Made by a program: the position numbers and the translations under genes. DNA of 64,000 nucleotides from the NCBI RefSeq assembly GCF_001422545.1, contig NZ_LMLE01000006.1:52982-116981 (forward strand), in the 5' to 3' direction. This document shows, in pieces, positions 48,568 through 57,580 of the stretch (positions are counted from its first letter, which is position 1; each line of letters starts with the position of its first letter). Under the pieces are notes generated by a model, which was not told the DNA's origin, did no database searches, and saw only the letters and a program-made list of their open reading frames with translations. Source of the DNA: Pedobacter sp. Leaf41 (lineage in GTDB: Bacteria; Bacteroidota; Bacteroidia; Sphingobacteriales; Sphingobacteriaceae).

Positions 48568-48959
48568 ACATCAATATCCAGAGTGATTTCGATTTTATCA
48601 GAATTGGTTCTGTAAACATCCAAGGCTACCAAATCAATCGCTAAAACATCTAATGTTTCTGCTTTGGCTAGGCTTAAAAACTGCTCTCTAATTTCTATCA
48701 GTAATAACTTCCGGGAGAAACCGATAGCAGAAAACAACTGAAAAGATGTTGGGCTTGTTAGCGGGTAATCGATAACTACAGTAATTTCATGTTCAGATAT
48801 TACGATTTCATCAGCATCTATCAGATTCAAGATTTCCTCATTTGCCTTGGCTGTGTTAACCCACGGAATAACACCTCCATCAACAGTTTGCGTTGCAGTA
48901 ACATTAAAAGTAATGATACCAATTAGATTTTTCGCGGCTTCGTTTTCTCCTAACTTCAT
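48564..48959 (-). CDS. Hypothetical protein operonic with mazG
   Basis: A 131-residue soluble protein. The start is placed at MKLGENEAAKNLIGIITFNV, 1 bp after the mazG stop; the frame continues upstream into mazG, but that part is only mazG in another frame. It shows an alternating beta-strand pattern (ITVVIDYPLTSPTSFQLFSA) with no known family. The tight spacing implies co-translation with mazG. Function unknown. Confidence 0.65.
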   Translation of the reverse strand: MKLGENEAAKNLIGIITFNVTATQTVDGGVIPWVNTAKANEEILNLIDADEIVISEHEITVVIDYPLTSPTSFQLFSAIGFSRKLLLIEIREQFLSLAKAETLDVLAIDLVALDVYRTNSDKIEITLDIDV

Positions 48960-48960
48960 G

Positions 48961-49767
48961 CTACAATTTCTTTGCTTCGTTCCAATAAATATCCATTTCA
49001 CTCAGCGTCATATCTGCCAGGGCTTTACCATTTTCCTTTGCCTTGGTTTCTAAGTATTGGAAACGTTTGATAAACTTTTTATTTGTTTTTTCCAAAGCAT
49101 TTTCGGGGTTGATGTTGATAAATCGGGCATAATTGATCAATGAAAAAAGCACATCACCAAATTCTGATTCTGCCTTGTCTATATCTATTGCGGTTTGATC
49201 TGCAACATTAAATTCGGCTTTAAATTCCTGAAGTTCTTCTTCAACTTTCTCCCAAACCTGACTTTTATCTTCCCAATCGAAACCAACTCCGCGGGCTTTT
49301 TCCTGAATTCTGGCTGCTTTTACCAAGGCGGGCAATGATGCTGGAACGCCAGCTAGAACCGATTTATTGCCTTCTTTTAGTTTGATTTGTTCCCAATTTC
49401 TTTTTACATCTTCCTCATTTTCCACTTCTACATCACCATAAATATGAGGATGACGGTTAACTAGCTTATTGCAAACGCCATTTAAAACATCAACAATATC
49501 GAAAGCTTTGGTTTCTGAAGCGATTCTTGAATAGAATACTAAATGCATCATTACATCGCCTAGTTCTTTTTTTATTTCCTCTAAATCGCCTTCCAGTATG
49601 GCATCACTTAACTCGTAAGTCTCTTCAATGGTAAGGTGGCGCAAGGTTTCCATAGTTTGTTTTTTATCCCAAGGACATTGCGTACGCAAGGTATCTAAAA
49701 CAGTTAGCAGGCGGTTAAAAGCGTCAGCGGGATTACTTGCGGTAACAGGAATAGGATTCTTCGGCAT
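48961..49767 (-). CDS. mazG: Nucleoside triphosphate pyrophosphohydrolase MazG
   Basis: A 268-residue MazG, a house-cleaning enzyme hydrolysing NTPs to NMPs and lowering ppGpp in some bacteria. Two MazG-like halves are seen; the first has CPWDKKQTMETLRHLTIEET and KKELGDVMMHLVFYSRIA, and the second has SEFGDVLFSLINYARFININ. Acidic EExxE/ExxD metal-binding residues are in place. Head gene of a minus-strand run with the hypothetical gene downstream. Confidence 0.95.
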   Translation of the reverse strand: MPKNPIPVTASNPADAFNRLLTVLDTLRTQCPWDKKQTMETLRHLTIEETYELSDAILEGDLEEIKKELGDVMMHLVFYSRIASETKAFDIVDVLNGVCNKLVNRHPHIYGDVEVENEEDVKRNWEQIKLKEGNKSVLAGVPASLPALVKAARIQEKARGVGFDWEDKSQVWEKVEEELQEFKAEFNVADQTAIDIDKAESEFGDVLFSLINYARFININPENALEKTNKKFIKRFQYLETKAKENGKALADMTLSEMDIYWNEAKKL

Positions 49768-49777
49768 GGTATTTTTA

Positions 49778-50227
49778 TTAGCGAACGCTAAAGTACCAAA
49801 CCCAGGCGATTAAGAAAAGCTGAAAAGGAATTCTAAACCATAAATATTTTACACCTGGCCCCGGTTGATATAAATTTTCATAGTTAATTTGATGTTTTGC
49901 AGCATAAATATTAGCTGGTAATATTGCCAATAAGAAAACGATCAGGCCGATTCCGGAATAATAGCGGCTACTTTCAATACAAAGCCCAACGGCAAAAGCA
50001 ATTTCTAGTATTCCTGTAAAGATTACAATTTCTACTTTTTTGGGGATAAATAGCGGAATCATCGCAGCCATGGAAGTTTTAAATTTGAAGTGCCCAATTG
50101 CAGTAAAGAGCAACATCACCGACATCGCAATATTTCCTGCGAAAATGTCGCCTTTATCGAACGAAGTATGGCCACCGAAAGCCATCAATGCTATATAAAC
50201 AACAAGAAGAATAAATAGAGGTTTCAC
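49778..50227 (-). CDS. DoxX-like membrane protein
   Basis: A 149-residue integral membrane protein with about four segments (roughly 2-17, 31-46, 67-82, 90-110) and a C-terminal FLIAWVWYFSVR. Sequence and size fit the DoxX-like family, whose members are mostly of unknown function. It lies between mazG and another small membrane protein on the same strand, 10 bp from mazG. Confidence 0.72.
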   Translation of the reverse strand: MKPLFILLVVYIALMAFGGHTSFDKGDIFAGNIAMSVMLLFTAIGHFKFKTSMAAMIPLFIPKKVEIVIFTGILEIAFAVGLCIESSRYYSGIGLIVFLLAILPANIYAAKHQINYENLYQPGPGVKYLWFRIPFQLFLIAWVWYFSVR

Positions 50228-50262
50228 TTTCCGGAGTTAATAATAAATTACACCTGGCAAAA

Positions 50263-50559
50263 TTACTTGATTAAGTTGAAGGCAATTAAAATAGTAGCTA
50301 CAGATAGCACTACCAAACCAGTTAGAAAAACAAAATCGGCCACTTTCTCCAAGTTCTGACTTTCCTGTCTTTCCCTTCGCATTGATACGAATGATAATAT
50401 ACAACTCGTCATAAAAAGCATCACTGCTACTACCGCAAATTCATCAATTATAGAATCATCTGCCAGGTTTAACTTCTTTAGCGAAGTTAATACAACGAAG
50501 CAAATCCCTAATAAATTGGCTGATGTACTTAATATGTGAGGTGACCTATTTTCAGGCAT
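50263..50559 (-). CDS. Small multi-pass membrane protein
   Basis: A 98-residue protein with three predicted membrane segments (about residues 10-25, 40-57, 75-95) and a charged linker MRRERQESQNLEK. No family recognised. Only 3 bp separates it from the AI-2E permease gene upstream, so the two are probably co-transcribed. Confidence 0.65.
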   Translation of the reverse strand: MPENRSPHILSTSANLLGICFVVLTSLKKLNLADDSIIDEFAVVAVMLFMTSCILSFVSMRRERQESQNLEKVADFVFLTGLVVLSVATILIAFNLIK

Positions 50560-50562
50560 TTG

Positions 50563-51672
50563 TTAATCCTTTTCTTCTAATTTAATCTTCTTAGTGATGC
50601 GGTACACCCGCTTCTTCTTTTCTGGTTTATGTTCTTCACCCATTAAAATGCCCCACGGTTTCAAGGTATCTACACGGTCGAAAATAATTTTTAAAATAGC
50701 TAAGTACGGAATACATAAAAACATGCCTGATATTCCCCAGATCATCTCGCCAACTATAATACCAATGAAGGCAAATAATGCGTTGATTTTTACCTTGGAA
50801 CCTACTACAAGAGGCATCAATATATTGCCATCAATAGCATGAACACCAATGTAAGCGATTAAAACAAGCAGTACCTTACCAGCACCAGCAGTGGCAAAAG
50901 TAATTAAGCAACTTACCAGCAAGGCAAAGAAAATTCCGAGGTAGGGTACAACATTGAAGATTCCGGCCACAAGGCCAAGTAAAACAGCGTATTTTACCCC
51001 CAGTAAACTTAGTACGGTGATCATCAAAACAGTTACGATTAGCATCTGTAAAAATAGACCAATGATATATTTTTTGATGATGAACTGTATTTGGTTCACA
51101 ATTTCGGTAACCTTTTCTTTATGTTGTGCTGCAAAAACTGAAGTTAAAAATGTGAAAAGTACTCGGCGGTAGTTGAGTATAAAGAAGGTGAAAAGTAGCG
51201 TAAAACCCATAAACAGCAAGGTTGATGATAATGTAGCCAGGGTAGTGGCTACAATGGTGGCGCTGGTAGCGAGCGCTTTTTCAGTGCTATCATTTAAGTA
51301 AGCAAGCTGCTTTTCAGTATTTACGTGGAAGGTAGTTGAAATCCATTTCTGTAACTCGTGATAAGAAACATTCGCTTTTTCTTTCAGCAGTGGCCAGTCT
51401 GCCCATAATGAACTCAGTTGATTGCCAAAAAAATAAACTATTCCACCGATTACGGCAATCATTAGGATAACGGAACAAATGGTAGAAAGGCTTCGCTTGA
51501 ATCCAAATTTTCGCTCCACAAAGTTACTCACTGGCAAAAGTAGAATTGCCATCAGTAAAGAAAATAAAAGTGGCGCCAACAACGAATGCCCTAAAATAGC
51601 GATGTAGGTTAAACTTATTAAACAGAATAATACAAGGGCGAGCTTGGGTAGAAAAGTGAGTTTTTCTTTCAT
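50563..51672 (-). CDS. AI-2E family permease-like protein
   Basis: A 369-residue protein of the AI-2E/YdiK/PerM family, with eight or so membrane segments: paired helices at the N-terminus (LALVLFCLISLTYIAILGHS), a long periplasmic-type region around 90-130, and a C-terminal block with LLGLVAGIFNVVPYLGIFFA and IVGEMIWGISGMFLCIPYLA. Members include autoinducer-2 exporters and Na+/H+ antiporters; the substrate here is unknown. Tail is Lys-rich. Confidence 0.88.
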   Translation of the reverse strand: MKEKLTFLPKLALVLFCLISLTYIAILGHSLLAPLLFSLLMAILLLPVSNFVERKFGFKRSLSTICSVILMIAVIGGIVYFFGNQLSSLWADWPLLKEKANVSYHELQKWISTTFHVNTEKQLAYLNDSTEKALATSATIVATTLATLSSTLLFMGFTLLFTFFILNYRRVLFTFLTSVFAAQHKEKVTEIVNQIQFIIKKYIIGLFLQMLIVTVLMITVLSLLGVKYAVLLGLVAGIFNVVPYLGIFFALLVSCLITFATAGAGKVLLVLIAYIGVHAIDGNILMPLVVGSKVKINALFAFIGIIVGEMIWGISGMFLCIPYLAILKIIFDRVDTLKPWGILMGEEHKPEKKKRVYRITKKIKLEEKD

Positions 51673-51699
51673 GGTTATATAAAAATCCTGTTTAATACA

Positions 51700-51735
51700 A
51701 AATGCCCGATTAATTGTTTCACTAATCGGGCATTT
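51700..51735 (-). terminator. Hairpin between the permease and aldo/keto reductase genes
   Basis: A 13-bp stem AAATGCCCGATTA / TAATCGGGCATTT with a 10-nt loop; short T-run on the minus strand. Probably ends the aldo/keto reductase transcript. Confidence 0.7.
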
Positions 51736-51753
51736 AAATATAAGAGAATATTT

Positions 51754-52701
51754 TTAATAGCTGCTCGCTTGATCTAAAAGAGAAATATCTTCAGCAGTTA
51801 GTGTTAGATTTGCTGCTTCCGTAAATGATTTTAGCTGACTTAAATCAGTAACACTTGCTATGGGGGCTGTAACTGAAGGCCTTTGCAGTAGCCATGCTAA
51901 CGCTACCGATGCTTGCTCAACGCCATGCGTTTCTGCAACTTGATCTAGCGCATCCAAAATTTTAAAACCTCTTTCGTTTAGGAATTTTTTAACACCACCA
52001 CCTCGCTGACTTTTTTTCAAGTCATCTTCGCTGCGGTATTTTCCTGTTAAAAATCCACTTGCCAGGGAATAGTAAGTAATAACACCCAGCCCATGGTCGA
52101 GACAGATTTTTTCATGTGATTGCTCAAATTCTTCCCGATCAAAAAGGTTGTAGCCGGGCTGATAAACCTCGTAGCGTGGAATATTGTTGTTTGCAGAGAA
52201 GAGCAAAGATTCTTTTAAACGATCAGCCGAAAAATTCGAGGCACCAAGCCACCGTACTTTTCCTGCCTTAATTAGTGATTCATAGGCTCCCAATGTTTCA
52301 TCAACAGGCGTAGTTTCATCGTCGAAATGTGAAAAATATAAATCGATGTAGTCCGTTTGCAAACGCGAAAGCGAATGTTCTACAGCATTAATGATATAGT
52401 CTTTTTTAAGGGATTTACCCTGACCCATGTCAGAGCCTACTTTGGTAGCAATTACAATTTCCTGGCGCTTGTTCGTCTTTTTTAGCCAGTTGCCAATTAT
52501 CGTTTCTGATTCACCGCCTTTATTACCAGGAACCCATGTCGAATAAACATCCGCGGTATCGATAAAATTGAATCCACTTCCAACAAAGTGATCTAATATT
52601 TCAAATGATTTCTGCTCGTCTATTGTCCAGCCGAAAACGTTTCCTCCAAATACAATGGGCGCTATAGTTAAGTCGGTTTTTCCTAAAGTTCTTTTTTCCA
52701 T
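51754..52701 (-). CDS. Aldo/keto reductase
   Basis: A 315-residue NAD(P)H-dependent aldo/keto reductase, a TIM-barrel oxidoreductase. The start at MEKRTLGKTDLTIAPIVFGG is chosen; the frame opens 39 bp earlier with a Met/Ile-rich run. Catalytic Asp48, Tyr53 (FIDTADVYS), Lys87 (ATKVGS) and His in YFSHFDD are in place. Close to the YajO/IolS group. Physiological substrate unknown; monocistronic. Confidence 0.92.
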   Translation of the reverse strand: MEKRTLGKTDLTIAPIVFGGNVFGWTIDEQKSFEILDHFVGSGFNFIDTADVYSTWVPGNKGGESETIIGNWLKKTNKRQEIVIATKVGSDMGQGKSLKKDYIINAVEHSLSRLQTDYIDLYFSHFDDETTPVDETLGAYESLIKAGKVRWLGASNFSADRLKESLLFSANNNIPRYEVYQPGYNLFDREEFEQSHEKICLDHGLGVITYYSLASGFLTGKYRSEDDLKKSQRGGGVKKFLNERGFKILDALDQVAETHGVEQASVALAWLLQRPSVTAPIASVTDLSQLKSFTEAANLTLTAEDISLLDQASSY

Positions 52702-52813
52702 AATAATGATGATTAGTATAGCATCAACAATTATATGCAAAAGTGGTTTTCTTCAGCAGGTCGGATTTGTGTCAGAAAGGATAGGTGAGAACTGGCGCTA
52801 AATATTTACCTTA

Positions 52814-53488
52814 TTATTCATTTTCCATTCCTTTGGTAGCCCTAAGCATTTCCCTTTTTCCTGGTGCTCCAGGCAGTTTTTCGATTGAGAAACCGCAAGC
52901 TTTGACTGCTCTTTTTAGTTTCCCGGTAATGGCATAGGTTACAAAGGTTCCGCCCGGTTTTAAAAAACTGCAAACATGGGCAATAATTTCATCGCTCCAC
53001 ATTTCAGGCTGGTGTTGAACAGAGAAAGCATCGTAATAAATTACATCAAATTTCTGATCTGTAGTAAAAGTTGCAAGTTCGGTGTGCGCAATTTCTAACT
53101 CGCAGTGCGAAGATAAATGCTGCTTCGATTTTAAACTTTGATCATAGTTGGTGATAAATTTTTCCCAGATATCTGGCGATACGAATGCAGCATAACCTGT
53201 TGCATTTAACACATCTAGGGCAAGTGGAAATGCTTCAATGCTCACATAATCAAGTTTGATTTGGTTTTGCATACAATAATCCACGCTCAAGAGAAAATTG
53301 AGTCCCGTTCCAAAGCCTACTTCCAAAATCGATATTTCAGTTTTTTCAGCAGAAGCATGCACTAAGCCAGCATTGATGAAAACATGTTTACTTTCTTGCA
53401 AGGCGCCGTGTTTACTATGATAATGTTCGCCTATCGTTTCATTGTAAAGTGTATTAGAACCGTCGGCAGTTTGGGTAAGAATATTCAT
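52814..53488 (-). CDS. mnmD: tRNA mnm5s2U methyltransferase MnmD
   Basis: A 224-residue methyltransferase of the MnmD type, equivalent to the methyltransferase half of E. coli MnmC, which finishes mnm5s2U34 in tRNA. SAM-binding motif EVGFGTGLNFLLSV, DVIYYDAFSVQHQPEMW (acidic loop) and C-terminal KLPGAPGKREMLRATK are characteristic. The FAD-dependent MnmC1 half is absent, as in many bacteria. Divergent from the MmcQ-like gene. Confidence 0.93.
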   Translation of the reverse strand: MNILTQTADGSNTLYNETIGEHYHSKHGALQESKHVFINAGLVHASAEKTEISILEVGFGTGLNFLLSVDYCMQNQIKLDYVSIEAFPLALDVLNATGYAAFVSPDIWEKFITNYDQSLKSKQHLSSHCELEIAHTELATFTTDQKFDVIYYDAFSVQHQPEMWSDEIIAHVCSFLKPGGTFVTYAITGKLKRAVKACGFSIEKLPGAPGKREMLRATKGMENE

Positions 53489-53601
53489 GACCAGGATAAA
53501 GGATTATAAGATTCTCATGATTAAGAGAAGAATTGTTACTTTCGTAATCAGGTACAAACATAGTGAAATTTGCATTTGTCCACCTTCAAAACAAAAGAAT
53601 A

Positions 53602-53946
53602 ATGGATATCGAATCATTTAGAGAATACTGCTTAAGTTTACCAGGTACTACCGAAGGCATGAAATGGGATCATTTGTGTTTCATGATTGAGGAGAAGATT
53701 TATGTGATCGTCGCGATTGATTCCGGATCAAGTTTCTCCATTAAATGCAACCCTGACGATTTCGATGCCTTGACAGCGAGAGATGGAATTGCGCAAGCCT
53801 ATCACCTAGCAAAACGCCAATGGATTCAGGTTGCCAGTTTGGATGTGCTTAACGACAAGGAACTAAAAAGTCTTGTAGCGCAGTCAAGAGCTTTGGTATT
53901 AGCCAAACTTTCGAAGAAAACACAGGCTAAATATCAGGAATTATAG
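53602..53946 (+). CDS. MmcQ/YjbR family protein
   Basis: A 114-residue protein of the MmcQ/YjbR (DUF419) family. The start is placed at MDIESFREYCLSLPGTTEGM, the family N-terminus; the frame opens 39 bp earlier. Family pattern: KWDHLCFMIEEKIYVIVAID, SFSIKCNPDDFDAL and KRQWIQVASL. The fold resembles CyaY/DNA-binding proteins but activity is not established. Confidence 0.88.
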   Translation: MDIESFREYCLSLPGTTEGMKWDHLCFMIEEKIYVIVAIDSGSSFSIKCNPDDFDALTARDGIAQAYHLAKRQWIQVASLDVLNDKELKSLVAQSRALVLAKLSKKTQAKYQEL

Positions 53947-53959
53947 ATTGCTTTCAGAA

Positions 53960-54736
53960 TTACTGTTTTGAATCGTCTTTTTTGATTCCCGCATCTGCGT
54001 TAAGTTCTTTCGATTTTAAGATGTTAAAACGATACATTTCCTCAATGCCAACCAGCTTTCTACTGCATTTTTCTATATCGGTATTTTTCTCCCACAAATA
54101 TGGTCGGAAACTGTAGGTTTTGGTTCCCTCCAGGTTTCCAATAAATTGGTTCCAGGTGCTCCAACGTAAGCCTTTGTAAAATTTATTTAAATCACTATCG
54201 AAGCAAAAAATTAAAAATTCTCCATATCCGGCTCCAAGCGGTTGCCAGGTTAACGTATTCGGTTCGAGGTAATAAACATTTTTAATATCGGGCCCCAAAC
54301 CGCCATAATTTATAGCGAAAAACCCGCCGATTGCATCGTCGGCAATTAATAGGTAAGGGATTTTATCACCATATTCTTTAATGGTTTTTTCTTTATTCCA
54401 GCTGGCAATATCTCTGTTTAAACGCTCACTTCCCGATCCTAAAATTCTGATCCAACCATTATCAACCATGATACCTCCGGTATTGTAAATTACAGATCCG
54501 AGGGTGGCGTAGGTAGAAACCTGAGCGTTATATAAAGTCTGTTTCGCTTTAGCAGAATCTACAGGCAGAACCTCAACTTTGTTTTTTGCTGCATCAATCC
54601 ACTTTTTAACTAATGGCCACGCAGGATCGGTTTTATTGATCAGGGCATCCAGACTTATCAAGTTATCCTGTGCAAAACTGATATTAGAGGACAAGGCTAA
54701 ACCTAAAATAAAAAGTGCTTTAATAATGCTTCTCAT
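53960..54736 (-). CDS. DUF2625 family protein
   Basis: A 258-residue exported protein with a signal peptide (ALFILGLALSSNISFAQ, cleavage near residue 22). The body matches the DUF2625 pattern: ALINKTDPAWPLVKKWIDAA, the GGIMVDNGWIRILGSGSERL segment, ADDAIGGFFAINYGGLG and FYKGLRWSTWNQFI. Function unknown. A TATCTTTG box (54756-54763) lies 20 bp before the ATG. Confidence 0.8.
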   Translation of the reverse strand: MRSIIKALFILGLALSSNISFAQDNLISLDALINKTDPAWPLVKKWIDAAKNKVEVLPVDSAKAKQTLYNAQVSTYATLGSVIYNTGGIMVDNGWIRILGSGSERLNRDIASWNKEKTIKEYGDKIPYLLIADDAIGGFFAINYGGLGPDIKNVYYLEPNTLTWQPLGAGYGEFLIFCFDSDLNKFYKGLRWSTWNQFIGNLEGTKTYSFRPYLWEKNTDIEKCSRKLVGIEEMYRFNILKSKELNADAGIKKDDSKQ

Positions 54737-54755
54737 GTATGATAATTATGTTATT

Positions 54756-54763
54756 CAAAGATA
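54756..54763 (-). promoter_or_regulatory. -7 promoter element of the DUF2625 gene
   Basis: TATCTTTG on the minus strand, perfect TAnnTTTG, 20 bp upstream of the start. The same octamer and spacing occur before the OmpH-like and small basic protein genes. Confidence 0.55.
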
Positions 54764-54876
54764 AGATGATATTTAAGATTTACTAAACTAACCATATTTT
54801 TTGTTGCTCAGCTTTCTTAATTTATTGATGAATATTGTTCTAGCTGCTACATGTTGCAGAAAACCCTGGTAAAACA

Positions 54877-54902
54877 AAACGTCCCGGATAGCCGGGACGT
54901 TT
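54877..54902. terminator. Hairpin downstream of the M13 peptidase gene
   Basis: An 11-bp GC-rich stem AAACGTCCCGG / CCGGGACGTTT with a 4-nt loop. It lies about 100 bp past the M13 peptidase stop and likely ends that transcript; T-runs are short. Confidence 0.7.
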
Positions 54903-54997
54903 GCATGATAGGTTTGATATTCCTCTTCGAGATGAAAAACTATAGGGATTTAAAGATTGATGTTGAGGGCTTTCGCCTTCAATCTTCTACTTCAGTG

Positions 54998-57034
54998 TTA
55001 CCACATTCTAATTCTGTCTTCTGGTTTTTTGTACAATTTATCGCCAGGTTTTACGTCGAACGCCTGGTACCAGGCATCCATATTTACCGGAGCGCCAATT
55101 GTACGGTACGGACCAGGTGAGTGTGGATCTGTTTTAATTAACTGAGCGGCACTTTCTGGAAGAATATTTCCTCTCCATACCTGCGCCCAAGCCAGGAAGA
55201 AACGTTGATCTGGTGTAAAACCATCAATTTTCTCATTGCTCTGACCTTGTTTAGTCATTTTAAAGGCAGTATAAGCGGCGTTAAGTCCACCTAAATCTCC
55301 AATGTTTTCGCCCATTGTTAGTTTACCAATTACATGAACAGTATCTAAAACAGTGTAGGCATCAAACTGCTCACCCAAAGCTTTTGTTTTTTCTTCAAAC
55401 TTTTTACGGTCTTCAGCAGTCCACCAGTTTTTTAAGTTACCTTTTGCATCATACTGGCTGCCGCTATCATCAAAACCATGGCTCATTTCATGTCCGATAA
55501 CTGCGCCAATTCCACCATAGTTTAGAGCATCATCCGCATTTGGATCGAAGAATGGAAATTGTAAAATCCCGGCAGGAAAGGTAATTGAATTCATTGTTGG
55601 GCTGTAAGATGCATTTACCGTAGGTGGCGTCATACCGAAACGAGTTCTGTCTACCGGTTTACCTAATCGGTTAACATTTTCATTGTACCCCCAAACGCTT
55701 GCATTGCGAAGATTTTGGAAATAGGTTCCTCTGTTAATGTTTAAACCTGTATAAGTTTCCCACTTAGTGGTATAGCCCACTTTAGGTTCGAATGCGGCAA
55801 GTTTCTCCAGCGCTTTTTTCTTTGTTTCATCGCTCATCCACTCTAAACCTTTAATTCTGATTTCGAACGCTTTGCGAAGGTTTACAATCATGGCATCCAT
55901 ACGGGCTTTCGCTTCTGGTTTAAAGTATTTAGCCACATATAACTGACCTAATAATTCGCCAATAGTGCCATCTGTTAAAGATGACATGCGTTGCCAACGT
56001 GGTGTTTGAACTTTCTGGCCGGTTTGTGCCTGGGTAAAAGCAAAACTTGCTTTGACAAATGGAGAACTTAAACTTCCGGCAGAACTTTTTAAAACATTCC
56101 ATTCTAAGTAAGTTTTCCAATCTGCAACCGGGATAGATTTTAACATCCCATCAAGGCTGGTCATAAATTTAGGAGAAGAAACTAATAAAGTATCCTGACC
56201 TTTAATTTTAAACTTGGTTAAGTAATTTGCCCAGTTAATGTCAGGCGTTTTTTTGTTCAATTCAGCAACAGTAAGTTTGTTGTAAGTTGCATAAGGATCA
56301 CGCATCTCTAAGCGGCTCATTTGTGCCTCGGCAAACTGCTTTTCAATTTTGAATACTGTTTCTGCTTTTTTCTTGGCCTCTTCAGGTGTGCTTCCAGTTA
56401 AAGTAAACAGGGTAGTAATGTAAGTGTTATAGGCTTCACGAATTTTTACGCTTCTTGAATCATCCTTCAGGTAATAATCACGATCAGGCAGGGTGGTTCC
56501 GCCCTGGCCAATGTTAACCATGTATTTGTTAACGTTTTTACGATCCTGACCAACGCCAAGGCCAAACATTGGGCTTCCAATTCCACTTACACGCATGTAA
56601 GCCACCTGGTCAAGCACGCCTTGAATATCCTTAATTTGTTTAATTTTTTCTAAATCGGCCTTAATAGGGGTGTAGCCTAATTTTTCTATGGCAACCGTAT
56701 CCATCGCGGCAGCGAAAAAATCGCCCACTCTACGTTTCACCGAACCTGCAGGCGCAGATTTATCTGCGGCAGCTTCTTCTACTAAGGATTTTACGGCATT
56801 AATATTGAAATCGCGAAGCTCGTTGAATGATCCCCAGCGGGTTTCTTTTGCTGGGACAGGATTGTTTTTTATCCAGGTACCACTTGCGTAAGTGTAGAAA
56901 TCATCGCCTGGTTTTACGGATAAATCCATATTTGCCGGGTCGATAAATTTTCTGGTGGTTTGTGCATTTGCAGAAAAGGCAGCAGCAACTATAGCTAGCC
57001 CTGCAAAATAACTTTTCAAATTTTGGTATTTCAT
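54998..57034 (-). CDS. pepO: M13-family metallopeptidase (neprilysin/PepO-like)
   Basis: A 678-residue exported zinc peptidase. A signal peptide (AIVAAAFSANAQ, to about residue 25) is followed by the M13 N-terminal domain (PGDDFYTYASGTWIKNNPVP). Catalytic motifs are VIGHEMSHGFDD (HExxH) and GENIGDLGGLNAAYTAFK (ExxxD), with the closing FDVKPGDKLYKKPEDRIRMW. It degrades peptides in the periplasm or at the surface. Monocistronic. Confidence 0.96.
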   Translation of the reverse strand: MKYQNLKSYFAGLAIVAAAFSANAQTTRKFIDPANMDLSVKPGDDFYTYASGTWIKNNPVPAKETRWGSFNELRDFNINAVKSLVEEAAADKSAPAGSVKRRVGDFFAAAMDTVAIEKLGYTPIKADLEKIKQIKDIQGVLDQVAYMRVSGIGSPMFGLGVGQDRKNVNKYMVNIGQGGTTLPDRDYYLKDDSRSVKIREAYNTYITTLFTLTGSTPEEAKKKAETVFKIEKQFAEAQMSRLEMRDPYATYNKLTVAELNKKTPDINWANYLTKFKIKGQDTLLVSSPKFMTSLDGMLKSIPVADWKTYLEWNVLKSSAGSLSSPFVKASFAFTQAQTGQKVQTPRWQRMSSLTDGTIGELLGQLYVAKYFKPEAKARMDAMIVNLRKAFEIRIKGLEWMSDETKKKALEKLAAFEPKVGYTTKWETYTGLNINRGTYFQNLRNASVWGYNENVNRLGKPVDRTRFGMTPPTVNASYSPTMNSITFPAGILQFPFFDPNADDALNYGGIGAVIGHEMSHGFDDSGSQYDAKGNLKNWWTAEDRKKFEEKTKALGEQFDAYTVLDTVHVIGKLTMGENIGDLGGLNAAYTAFKMTKQGQSNEKIDGFTPDQRFFLAWAQVWRGNILPESAAQLIKTDPHSPGPYRTIGAPVNMDAWYQAFDVKPGDKLYKKPEDRIRMW

Positions 57035-57580
57035 TCGCTTTTAAAGTTAGTTTTAACAGCGAAATTTATGAAATACTAATTAATACTGAAACAATATACC
57101 AAGAATATTACTTGTTAAACCAATAGTAAATTTTGGCTAAGCCCAAACGTCTAATAAATTCAGCTGGCGAAAAATGGAATTTTAAGGATTTCATGATTTT
57201 TGAATCTTATTACAGTATTAACATTTTTTAACATAAATTATTGTGGTGGGCTGAAAATTTTTAACTATCGAGAATGATTTAGAATAATAAGTTTTGTTTT
57301 CTATAAATTTGATTTTAATCAGGGGATTTGGAAATGAGCGGTCGGTATACCATCGGATTTGTAGTCCCAGTTTTTGCTGCAACAAAAGCAGAGAAAGCTT
57401 TTTGTTTTCGCTACAATCGGGTTTAGTAGACTTCTGATAGTACTCCTATTTTAGCCACCTAAACCCGATAAAGTGGAAAACCCGGAACCCGATTTTCATC
57501 GGGTGAGGATTTGAAACGGTAGCGGGAACACAAAAACCGAAGAGGAACTGACGTTGCTTTTCACAACGAGAAAGAAATAA
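57035..57580. other. 546-bp repeat-containing spacer before the P-type ATPase
   Basis: AT-rich until about 57380, then a repeat: ATCGGGTTTAGTAG (57416-57429) and TAGCCACCTAAACCCGAT (57452-57469), the same ends as the element upstream of gyrB, followed by ACCCGATTTTCATCGGGT (57487-57504), a hairpin. No gene is supported. Confidence 0.5.
57452..57469. repeat. Copy of the TAGCCACCTAAACCCGAT repeat
   Basis: Identical 18-mer to 44571-44588, with similar sequence on both sides (ATTTT before, AAA(A)TGGAAA after). Both copies lie shortly upstream of a plus-strand gene. Confidence 0.9.
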
